NCBI RefSeq assembly: GCF_003024715.1
Contig: NZ_PYLO01000001.1
Span: forward strand, 806,001-870,000
Source: Clostridium fessum
Lineage (GTDB): Bacteria > Bacillota > Clostridia > Lachnospirales > Lachnospiraceae
DNA length: 64,000 bases
Direction: 5' to 3'
Part shown: positions 16,253 through 24,217 of the stretch, piece by piece
How the letters are laid out: each line of letters opens with the position of its first letter
Position numbering within the stretch: the stretch's first letter is position 1
Notes under the pieces: model-generated
Told to the model about the DNA's origin: nothing
Seen by the model: the letters and a program-made list of their open reading frames with translations, nothing else
The model's database searches: none
Translations under genes and position numbers: made by a program

Positions 16253-16281
16253 ATTATACTCAACTCAGGCCAAAATATCAA
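16253..16281 (-). promoter_or_regulatory. Strong promoter TTGATA-N17-TATAAT
   Basis: -35 at 16276-16281 and a perfect -10 at 16253-16258 with optimal spacing. It drives the leader RNA. Confidence 0.8.
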
Positions 16282-16317
16282 CTTGAATTCCGCCTTTTCT
16301 CCCCAAAATGTACAACC

Positions 16318-16716
16318 TCACTGCGTGTATTTCAAACTTCGATACGCATCCAGCACGAACTCTAAAAACTGGGGACTCATCTGTTCCACCATGCTCTTGC
16401 CATCCACGTTTCCTAGCATGGTCACACCAGCTTTTGACAGGTCATCTTCTCTCTTCTCCTGCTCCCTGATGCTGTCTGCCACGGCCGCATCGATGAACGT
16501 AGCGAGCTTTGCTCCGTCAACATTGCTTTGTATAGGCATCGGTGCGCCATCATCACCGGCTAACCGGATTACCTTCGGGTCAAGGATAGCCTCTACTTTT
16601 TTAAATGCTTCTTTCTCCGGCATCCGCCGCAGATACCCTTTCATTGCACTCACGACCACCAGCTCCATCTGGGTCGCTGCATAATCTTCTACTGAAAGCC
16701 ATGCTAATCTCTTCAT
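16318..16716 (-). CDS. Hypothetical element protein, 132 residues
   Basis: Starts at the ATG at 16716 with AGGAGAG eight bases upstream; longer in-frame starts have no binding site. The product begins MKRLAWLSVEDYAATQMELV and looks mostly helical, with a charged middle (DAAVADSIREQEKREDDLSK). I do not recognise it. It lies alone between recombinase 2 and the leader RNA and has a promoter of the TTGCTA type upstream. Confidence 0.6.
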   Translation of the reverse strand: MKRLAWLSVEDYAATQMELVVVSAMKGYLRRMPEKEAFKKVEAILDPKVIRLAGDDGAPMPIQSNVDGAKLATFIDAAVADSIREQEKREDDLSKAGVTMLGNVDGKSMVEQMSPQFLEFVLDAYRSLKYTQ

Positions 16717-16754
16717 GTCGTTCTCTCCTGCTATGTGTATTTCTGTACTCTCAA

Positions 16755-16781
16755 CATATAGCAGAATTTTGCACATAGCAA
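16755..16781 (-). promoter_or_regulatory. Promoter-like site TTGCTA-N15-TATATG
   Basis: TTGCTATGTGCAAAA is shared with the promoter at 6093-6121, but the -10 spacing is shorter. It is upstream of the 132-residue protein. Confidence 0.45.
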
Positions 16782-16810
16782 TGGGTTCGGGAAAAAAATC
16801 CTCCAAAAAC

Positions 16811-16855
16811 AAAAAAATCCCCACCAGACAAGACAGAGTGTCTCATCCAGTGGGG
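16811..16855 (-). terminator. Terminator after recombinase 2
   Basis: Minus strand: CCCCACTGGATGAGACA ... TCTGGTGGGG then ATTTTTTTG, ten bases after the recombinase stop codon. Confidence 0.8.
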
Positions 16856-16864
16856 TTCCCAAAA

Positions 16865-19069
16865 TCACGCTTCCTGCTCCAGCAATGCTCGCTCTTGTGC
16901 TTTCCGTTTCCGGATCATCAGCGTGTGTGCCGTTTTTTCCTTTCTCTTTTCTCTATGGTACCGAATGCAGAGTCCGTTGACCTGCCAGCCGTCCATCAGC
17001 ACCTCGACCGTTTTATTCGGATTGCATCTGCGGAATCCGATGAAAGCCATCAGCGTCCGGCTGTTGCCGGTGCTGGTCAGCTTGACTCCAAAATTCGTCG
17101 TGTAGGTGATCACATCACCGTCAACGATTCCTTCCTTGATGAATGCGAAGTAAACGCCCTTTTCAAATTCCAGGAAATCCGGAGCCTGTTCCACCCGGTC
17201 TGCACCCATCTTTCTTTTTCCACGCCGGATATCACTCAGGATTTTGCTTCGTGCCTTGCCGCCAAAGTCACGCAGGCAGCTTCCATCTGTATCCAGACCA
17301 TTGACATTCAGCTTCATGCCGGCCTTGTTGATTTCGGGCAGGGCTTCCAGGCAGCGGATGAAAAAGTCGTAGTTGTGCTTCATCTCCGAAAGAAGCTGTT
17401 CTTCCTGGCTGAGTTGCTGCCGTTCGTCCATTTTCTCATTCAAACGCTCTCGCAGATCATCCACCAGTCTTTCGTAGGTATCAATCTCCGGGCTGGCTTT
17501 CTGGTGGCCACGCTCTACTGCTTCTTTCAGCCGCCCCTGCATCTGAGCCATTTTTTCCTCCAGCTGCAGAATCTGCTCATCCAGTTCTGTTTTTCTGGAA
17601 GAATCCCGTTCTGCGACGTGCTCCTGCACCTTCTGGTAGATCATCCGGAATTCCGAATCGATCCATGCGTTCTCCCCGTTTTCTTCATGATCGCGCTTGA
17701 TGGCGTACAACATTTCCATGAAGCTCTGCTTGACCGCCGTCTCGTATACAAAATGGGAAGGGCACTTTGCATCTCCTTCGCCAATATAAATCGGATGCCA
17801 GGCAACATCCGGGTCTGCTTTTCCCATAAATGGCCCATCGTTGGTCGGTGAGGTATCTTTTAGACTTGAGCATCGCCAAACGGGATAGGTGTAATAATAC
17901 CGTTCATAGTAGTCATCCGGCGAACTCCCCTGTGCCAACAGCTCACTGCGGCAGGCATCCAGGCACCTGTCATCCTCGAAGTGCGTGGCTCTTGCCTGCA
18001 GGGTTCTGCGGTAAAAGGGGGCTCCGCATTTTCCGCATACCAGGTTATCAAAGACATCCTTGCCCACTCGTTTTTCCCGTTTTTCATCCTTCTTTTTCGT
18101 TCGGTTTTTCTTTCTGTGTGCCAGGATTTCCTGTGCCCGCATCCATACCGCGCGATTGATAATCGGGACATGGTGGTCCGTCACATAAAATTTCGGAGCT
18201 TCTCCATTGTTTGGAATCGTCTTGTGGCTCAGGAAATCGACGGTAACCGTTTTCTGCATTTCGCAGTCACCAACATATTTTTCATTCCGGAGGATAAAAT
18301 CCACACTTTCGCTTTGCCATTTTGTCCCTTTGGATGAAGGGATTTCCTTTTCATTCAGTTCATTGCTGATTTTGTAAGAAGATTTTCCCAGAAGGAACTC
18401 ATCGAAGATGAACCGCACCACCTTGGCCTGTTCTTCTACAATGACCCAGTCCTTATTCGTCTCACCGTCCGTATAACCGTAGACCGACCGTGGATTTCCA
18501 AAGGCAATCCCTTCCTGAAACCGCTTTTGAATACTCCAGCTGATATTCTTGGAGATCGAATTGCTCTCTTCCTGTGCCAATGCTGAAAGGATGGTCAGGA
18601 GCAGTTCGCCAGACGCATCCAGCGTGTCAATGTTCTCCTTTTCGAAGTATACACCGATTGGCGGGTCACACTGCCGAAGCTGTCTCACGCAGTTCAGCGT
18701 ATCGACCGTATTTCGTGCAAATCGGGAAATGGACTTTGTAATGATGTAATCGATCTTCCCGTCCAGCGCATCCTGCATCATCTGATTAAACTCGGTGCGG
18801 TGGTTACGGTTGGTGCCGGAGATTGCTTCATCTGCATACATTCCGGCAAAAGTCCAGCCTTCTTTTTCATTGATCAGCTTCGTGTAATAGCTTTTCTGCC
18901 CCTCATACGAAGTCTGCTGGGCAAGCTCATCGGTTGAAACACGGCCGTAAGCGGCAACCCGGATGTCCTTTGCCTTTTTCAGCTGACCGCCGGCAGACAC
19001 TCTCCGCTTCGTTGCCGGAATCACCTGCACATTGTTTGCAACCGTCCCTTGTGTCATTTGTCTGTTCAT
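16865..19069 (-). CDS. Large serine recombinase 2
   Basis: A 734-residue recombinase. The catalytic domain has VAAYGRVSTDE with Ser45, then AISGTNRNHRTEFNQMMQD and TKSISRFARNTVDTLNCVRQ. The recombinase domain includes WQSESVDFILRNEKYVGDCE. A zinc-ribbon motif with CGKCGAPFYRRTL follows, and then a long coiled coil (residues about 480-580). This is the normal plan of phage-type large serine integrases. The ATG at 19069 overlaps the TGA of recombinase 3 (TGATG), with GGAGG upstream, so the two are translationally coupled and probably act together. Confidence 0.9.
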   Translation of the reverse strand: MNRQMTQGTVANNVQVIPATKRRVSAGGQLKKAKDIRVAAYGRVSTDELAQQTSYEGQKSYYTKLINEKEGWTFAGMYADEAISGTNRNHRTEFNQMMQDALDGKIDYIITKSISRFARNTVDTLNCVRQLRQCDPPIGVYFEKENIDTLDASGELLLTILSALAQEESNSISKNISWSIQKRFQEGIAFGNPRSVYGYTDGETNKDWVIVEEQAKVVRFIFDEFLLGKSSYKISNELNEKEIPSSKGTKWQSESVDFILRNEKYVGDCEMQKTVTVDFLSHKTIPNNGEAPKFYVTDHHVPIINRAVWMRAQEILAHRKKNRTKKKDEKREKRVGKDVFDNLVCGKCGAPFYRRTLQARATHFEDDRCLDACRSELLAQGSSPDDYYERYYYTYPVWRCSSLKDTSPTNDGPFMGKADPDVAWHPIYIGEGDAKCPSHFVYETAVKQSFMEMLYAIKRDHEENGENAWIDSEFRMIYQKVQEHVAERDSSRKTELDEQILQLEEKMAQMQGRLKEAVERGHQKASPEIDTYERLVDDLRERLNEKMDERQQLSQEEQLLSEMKHNYDFFIRCLEALPEINKAGMKLNVNGLDTDGSCLRDFGGKARSKILSDIRRGKRKMGADRVEQAPDFLEFEKGVYFAFIKEGIVDGDVITYTTNFGVKLTSTGNSRTLMAFIGFRRCNPNKTVEVLMDGWQVNGLCIRYHREKRKEKTAHTLMIRKRKAQERALLEQEA

Positions 19070-21171
19070 CAATACTTCCTCCTTATCATGCCAGGCTGCT
19101 GATAGCCCTCAAATACGCTGTCACACTCCACTTCCGTACAGGTGTCATCAAACCAGTGGATTCTAAAATGTTTCGGTGAAAAAATGGTAACGGAAAGCAC
19201 AAAGGCTTTCACATACGTTCCAACTGCTTCATCCAGAAACATCTGCGTCCCTCCCGCCAGAGAATCCAGCCATTGCAGCGTTTTCTCCCGGATTTCATGG
19301 GTCTGCTCCAGCTTCTTCCAGTAATCTTCCATGTACCGGACCTGTTCGGCCTGTTGCTGGGCTTCATGTTCCAGCTTCTCCAGCTGTTCTTCTTCATTGA
19401 GAAGTCGGTTTTCTAACCCTGTGACTGCTTCTTTATCTCTCGGTTCTCCCAGCACCTCACATCGCACTTTCAATGCTTCTTTTTCCGCCTGAATATCCCG
19501 GATGTGCTGGTGGACATCCCGAATGCTATAGTTCACTGCAGACAGCTGGCGTTTCAGAAAATCCCCTTCCTGCTCCATCTGGTCGAAATCATGGATCTCT
19601 CTCAGCTTCTCAGTCAGGTTCTTTAATGCCTGATTTCTCGCATTATCAATGGGTGCTTTGGAGATCATCTGCATGACCTCATGGACTTCTGCATCCATCT
19701 TCTCACCCATCTTGAATTTTTCGGCAAATGCTTTGCAAAGCAGCGTCTGGATCTGCTCTTCATAAATCGGTTCCATTCGGCAGCGCTTCTGTCCCTGCTG
19801 GGCGAGCTTCGTCGCACACCGCCAGATGGTTGTCCTTGTTGTGGAATGGCCTTGAAAATACCGTCCGCATTCTCCACACAGCAGGAGCTTGGAATAGTTT
19901 CTTTCGTTTCTTCCCTTTTCGATGCCCCTATACTTTGCCGTGTATGCCTTCCAGACTTCCTGTGCTTCCTGCCACAATTCTTCCGAAATGATAGCCGGAT
20001 GATGATTTCGTATCAGGTATTTCGGCTTTTCCCCCTTATTGACCTTCTGTTTATGCCCATTCCTGTGATCGGTGTAGGTCTTCTGACAAAGTACGGAACC
20101 GCAGTAACGAACATTTGCGATCATGTACCGAACATCCGTTGCCGTCCACCCCCGCTTATCTTCTTCCTTTAGTGCGCCAGCTGGCAGCACAGTCGGCTTC
20201 CGCTTTTGCCGCTGTCTGCATCCGCTGTTCGGCGGCGGGATATGCAGAGCATCCAGCTTCTGGGCGATCTGTGTGAAGCTCAGCTCTTCTTTTGTAAAAA
20301 ACCGGAACACCATCCGAACAATCTCTGCTTCTTCCGGGATGATGAACACTGCCCGGTATCGGTATCCGTTCTCGTTCACTGTATACTCCCCTTTGCGGAA
20401 TTCGTATCCGTAGATATCCTTGTTGCAGACATTTCCGGCCGGAAACCGTTTCTGATTGCTCCATGCAATGTTTGCTGAAATCGAACGACTCTCTTCCTGG
20501 GCAATGGCAGCCAGCGTAGTAAGAATGAACTCGCTGTAAGCATCCGCTGTATCCATCGCTTCCCGCTCAAACAGGATCGTGACATTGTTTTCCTTTAAGG
20601 TCCGCAATGCCACAAGAAAGTCCTGCGTGTTTCGGGCAAAACGGCTGATGGACTTGCAGATCACACGGTCGATCTTCCCCTGCTTGCAGTGTCGGAGCAA
20701 ACGGTTGAAACCTGTCCGTCCTTCCCTGCTTGTTGCGGAAATGCCATGATCGGAATAAATGCCGGCGGATGTCCACCCTGCATTTCCTGCCAGGAGTGAC
20801 ATAAAGTAGCGTTCCTGCATTTCATACGAATCCTCCTGTGCCGGATTGGTGGAGGAAACACGGATATATGCGGCGACCCGAACAGTCTTCTCTGAAATTG
20901 ATGTTTTCACCGCTGGTATTGCCGGCCGGCATTCCTGCATCACATCGGATGCGAGCTGGGAGAATTCTTCCATACTCTCCAGCTCATTCACCGGCATTTC
21001 TTTTGTCGGTGCGTAGCTGGTTACAGGCGGCTTCTTTTTCTCAGTCTTGACCTTTTGCATGGCGGCAAGAATCTGCGCCACCGATTCACTCTGTTCTGCC
21101 TTTTTCTTTCCTTTTGCTTCCGGCAGCTTCATCTTTGACATCAAGTCATTCAGAAAAGCATTTGAATCCAT
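19069..21171 (-). CDS. Large serine recombinase 3 with N-terminal extension
   Basis: A 700-residue recombinase starting at the ATG at 21171 with AAAGGAGAGG upstream. The first 95 residues (MDSNAFLNDLMSKMKLPEAK onward) are a charged extension not present in recombinases 1 and 2. The catalytic domain then begins VRVAAYIRVSST, with Ser106 as the likely nucleophile. SDHGISATSREGRTGFNRLL, CKSISRFARNTQDF, the recombinase domain, a CGECGRYFQG zinc ribbon and a coiled coil follow. It is the first gene of the recombinase 3-2 operon, just after the phage lysis genes. Confidence 0.9.
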   Translation of the reverse strand: MDSNAFLNDLMSKMKLPEAKGKKKAEQSESVAQILAAMQKVKTEKKKPPVTSYAPTKEMPVNELESMEEFSQLASDVMQECRPAIPAVKTSISEKTVRVAAYIRVSSTNPAQEDSYEMQERYFMSLLAGNAGWTSAGIYSDHGISATSREGRTGFNRLLRHCKQGKIDRVICKSISRFARNTQDFLVALRTLKENNVTILFEREAMDTADAYSEFILTTLAAIAQEESRSISANIAWSNQKRFPAGNVCNKDIYGYEFRKGEYTVNENGYRYRAVFIIPEEAEIVRMVFRFFTKEELSFTQIAQKLDALHIPPPNSGCRQRQKRKPTVLPAGALKEEDKRGWTATDVRYMIANVRYCGSVLCQKTYTDHRNGHKQKVNKGEKPKYLIRNHHPAIISEELWQEAQEVWKAYTAKYRGIEKGRNERNYSKLLLCGECGRYFQGHSTTRTTIWRCATKLAQQGQKRCRMEPIYEEQIQTLLCKAFAEKFKMGEKMDAEVHEVMQMISKAPIDNARNQALKNLTEKLREIHDFDQMEQEGDFLKRQLSAVNYSIRDVHQHIRDIQAEKEALKVRCEVLGEPRDKEAVTGLENRLLNEEEQLEKLEHEAQQQAEQVRYMEDYWKKLEQTHEIREKTLQWLDSLAGGTQMFLDEAVGTYVKAFVLSVTIFSPKHFRIHWFDDTCTEVECDSVFEGYQQPGMIRRKY

Positions 21172-21391
21172 ATCGTCCTCTCCTTTCGTCAGATTTTCCT
21201 TCCGAAAGGAAAACGTGTGGTAATGCCACCGCCTTTTCCTATCTTCGGGTAGTGACATATTTGCTCTATCCGGCACTTATAGCAAGTGATATCCGAACTA
21301 TAAATCGTAGAATATCTGCCCATATAATCGGGCAGAACTGACGATTGCGTTGTATGTAAAAGGCTCTCCTTTTCAGGAAAGCCCATGAAGG

Positions 21392-22864
21392 TCAGATACG
21401 TGCTGCGAAGTCAAGTGCGATCCAGCCTGCACCGGATTTCAGCTTGCCCCAGCCTTTCACAGAACCAGCACCAGCAGATTCTGCCACGATGGTGAACACG
21501 CCCCTTCCGGTGTAATAACCGGTCTTGCCGTAGTTTGTGCCTGGTCCTTTACGGATGTTGAGGTCATTGATGGACACTCGAACCGCATACGGCACAGATG
21601 CAGTCTGATTCACAGGATAGACCGCCTTTCCGGTCGGGTCAAAAACCGTATACCCCGGATTCGCATCCGCACACTGCTTCGCATAGGACAGATCATGGAA
21701 CGCCCCTTTCTGGGAAGCTGCATTCTGCCAGCTCTTACGCACACGATACCAGCCAGAGATGATACTTTCATGGTTCTGGGTTGCAGCATTATACTGTGTC
21801 AGGTTCCAGCGTTCGATGATATTGCAGAGATTCTGCACATAGGTGTGGCTGGTGGCATAGCCGCCGTCCTTGATAATCTGCACAGCCTTCTTGTAGTCCA
21901 TGCATCCAGCCAGAGCTTCATAACGTTTCCTGCTGCCATTCATCGCACCGAGCAGATATGCCGCATGGTCGGCAATGGAGTCCTCCACACAGGCGTACTT
22001 TCGGAAATCAGCGGTGATCGTGACATAGCTGCCATCGGCATTCTGCTCCTGCGTTTTCTTAGTATAGACAGACTTACCATCCCAACTGCTGCCACTCCAG
22101 CTGTTCCCGGAAAGAGAGGTCTTCATGCCAAAGCAGTTATTTGCATTCTGTGCCAGCTCAGATTTACCATAGCCGGACTCCAGAATAAACTGCGCCATCG
22201 ACACGCAGGCGAGGATGCCGGACTGCTTCTGGTTTTCGGTAAACAGCGGGCCGATCTTTGCCACTGCCTCTGCTTCTGACAGGTTCTTAAGGGAAGATGC
22301 CTGCAGGCAGGATGAAGCTGAACCGCCCAGTGCCGCCGTCACCCTTGCGGCCAGATCACCCAGACGGGCATACAGCCAGTTTCCGGGACAGCTTTTGTTG
22401 GCAAACCAGCGATGAACAGTCAGGATCATCTCGTCTGCTGCCGGAGCGTAGTTGAGGGTTTTATTCTTGTCGCCCAGCCACAGCAGTTTCTTCTTGCCGT
22501 TACGTTTGCAGATATCGATGCAAAGCTTAATGAGCGAGCCATATACGGCGCTGTTCATCGCATACGGCTCGTTCATGTCGCTGGCACATTCGATGGTGAC
22601 TGCTCTCTGGTCATTGGAATTGCTGGACGAGCACCAGCTGCGGTTCTTCTCCTCCACGCACAGAGAAACACGGCCGTCCGTGCCAATGCCATAGTTGCAG
22701 CTGGCCTGACGGGTCGGGCTGGTAAAACATCCGCAAATGCTCTCTGCAGAAAGCTGGCCTACCACGCAATGCGGAGTGATGCGGTCAATGCTGTGTGTTC
22801 TCTGCCCGGAATGGTTCGGGGAGAGTTTGGTATAAACAACGAGTGGACTATTGGTGTATCCCAT
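21392..22864 (-). CDS. Phage endolysin: amidase + glucosaminidase + SH3b
   Basis: A 490-residue two-enzyme lysin. Residues about 1-150 look like an amidase_2 (N-acetylmuramoyl-L-alanine amidase) domain, with HCVVGQLSAESICGCF and later VHRWFANKSCPGNWLY. Residues about 190-345 resemble FlgJ-type glucosaminidases (QSGILACVSMAQFILESGYG, with the catalytic Glu, then LAQNANNCFGMK). A repeat (SGWYRVRKSWQNAASQKGAF) shared with the LysM protein follows, and a C-terminal SH3b (LNIRKGPGTNYGKTGYYTG) should bind the wall. The start is the ATG at 22864 with GGAGG upstream. It is last in the lysis module. Confidence 0.88.
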   Translation of the reverse strand: MGYTNSPLVVYTKLSPNHSGQRTHSIDRITPHCVVGQLSAESICGCFTSPTRQASCNYGIGTDGRVSLCVEEKNRSWCSSSNSNDQRAVTIECASDMNEPYAMNSAVYGSLIKLCIDICKRNGKKKLLWLGDKNKTLNYAPAADEMILTVHRWFANKSCPGNWLYARLGDLAARVTAALGGSASSCLQASSLKNLSEAEAVAKIGPLFTENQKQSGILACVSMAQFILESGYGKSELAQNANNCFGMKTSLSGNSWSGSSWDGKSVYTKKTQEQNADGSYVTITADFRKYACVEDSIADHAAYLLGAMNGSRKRYEALAGCMDYKKAVQIIKDGGYATSHTYVQNLCNIIERWNLTQYNAATQNHESIISGWYRVRKSWQNAASQKGAFHDLSYAKQCADANPGYTVFDPTGKAVYPVNQTASVPYAVRVSINDLNIRKGPGTNYGKTGYYTGRGVFTIVAESAGAGSVKGWGKLKSGAGWIALDFAARI

Positions 22865-22929
22865 ATTGATTCCTCCTAAAAAATTGAGACCCGGATCACT
22901 CCGAGTCTCATGTGTTTGTGTTATTGTGT

Positions 22930-23637
22930 TTAAGGGATCAGCAGCTTCATGCCGACCCGGATGGCATTGGAGGTCAGGCCGTTCAGTGCACGGATATCGG
23001 CACAACGGCTGCCATCCCCCAGTTCCTTCTCTGCAATCTTCCAGAGGTTGTCGCCCGGAACAACGGTGTAGATCTTGCTGGCGGTAAAGGCATAGGTATC
23101 CGCACTGTTGAGAACATAGGCCAGACCGCTCGTCGCTTCCGGGCATTTGATCTTCAGCCAGCCGGCACAGAACTCCACGATCTCGATCAGCGTATTCTTC
23201 TTATAGATGGTCACAACCTCTGCACTGGTATCCGGCATTTCCCGGATATTCATAAGAGTCTTGAGCTTGCCATAGGCGATCGCTGCCGGGAGTTCCTCTG
23301 CAGTCGGATACTCTTCCTTTCCGGCTTCCTCTTTCTGCTCATCCGTCACAGGGGTGTCCTTCTCTTCCGAAGATTCCTCTTCCGGTGCTTTCCCTTCCGG
23401 CTCGTCCATAACCGGCTTTTCCTCCGCTTCTTCTGCACCTGTCACCGGCACAGCCTCCTCCGGGTAGATCACATTGCCGTCATTGTCAAACACACGGCTG
23501 CCGGGATTCTCATCGCACTTGGCTTTTGCATTCGCCAGTAGACGGTATGCACCAAGCTGGGATGCTTCATCTTCCCAGTCCTCACGCACACGGTAGTAGC
23601 CGGTCGTCAGCTTTGCGGGATATTCTTTCATACTCAT
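22930..23637 (-). CDS. LysM / SH3b wall-binding protein
   Basis: A 235-residue protein. Residues 12-60 (TGYYRVREDWEDEASQLGAY through VFDNDGNVIYP) repeat a module in the endolysin. Residues 65-115 are an acidic Pro/Glu linker. Residues about 118-175 look SH3b-like (KTLMNIREMPDTSAEVVTIY), and the C-terminus is a LysM domain (YTVVPGDNLWKIAEKELGDG). No catalytic domain is present. It may help the endolysin bind peptidoglycan or act as a structural wall-binding protein. It sits between holin and endolysin. Confidence 0.78.
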   Translation of the reverse strand: MSMKEYPAKLTTGYYRVREDWEDEASQLGAYRLLANAKAKCDENPGSRVFDNDGNVIYPEEAVPVTGAEEAEEKPVMDEPEGKAPEEESSEEKDTPVTDEQKEEAGKEEYPTAEELPAAIAYGKLKTLMNIREMPDTSAEVVTIYKKNTLIEIVEFCAGWLKIKCPEATSGLAYVLNSADTYAFTASKIYTVVPGDNLWKIAEKELGDGSRCADIRALNGLTSNAIRVGMKLLIP

Positions 23638-23691
23638 GGTCCGTTCCTCCTAAATAAAATGTGGGAGAGGCTTATCGCCCCTCCCGGTTGA

Positions 23692-24114
23692 TTACTGCTT
23701 GTCGATTTTGTCCTGATCGCGCTCGTCTTTCAGCTGTGCCAGCATCTCCTTGAGCTTCTCCGGCACCGGAAGACCGATCACTGCTGCATTCTCGAGACAG
23801 CTCAGACCCTCGTTTGCCAGATAGAAGAACACCACAGCGGTGCGGATGGCGGCTCCATTCTGGAGGATCTGTGTGTCAATGATATTGGCAATACCAACCA
23901 GCACAAAGATACATACCTTCTTGGCGATACCCTTAAAGCCAACTTCAGAAGAAAGCTCATGCTTGATTGCTGCCGCCAGCACCCCGGTGAAGTAGTCACA
24001 GACCACGAACACTACAAGTGCATACAGGAAGCCGTCAAACCCGCCGAAGAACCAGCCCAGGAAACCACCCAGGCCTGCGAACATCCATTCAATCTTGTCG
24101 ATCACATTCTGCAT
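23692..24114 (-). CDS. Phage holin (Bacteriophage holin 4 family)
   Basis: A 140-residue membrane protein with hydrophobic segments in GGFLGWFFGGFDGFLYALVV, the conserved FVVCDYFTGVLAA, and VCIFVLVGIANIIDTQILQN, plus a charged C-terminus (KEMLAQLKDERDQDKIDKQ). This is the pattern of the toxin-secretion / phage-lysis holin family. The ATG at 24114 has AAAGGACGG upstream. It should open the membrane to release the endolysin. Confidence 0.88.
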   Translation of the reverse strand: MQNVIDKIEWMFAGLGGFLGWFFGGFDGFLYALVVFVVCDYFTGVLAAAIKHELSSEVGFKGIAKKVCIFVLVGIANIIDTQILQNGAAIRTAVVFFYLANEGLSCLENAAVIGLPVPEKLKEMLAQLKDERDQDKIDKQ

Positions 24115-24217
24115 AATTCCGTCCTTTCCGCCCGTATCCGGGCAATAAAAATAGACAGCCGAAGCTGCCCTGTGATATGGATTGTATATAAAAACACGGA
24201 CAAGCCGTGGGATTTGA

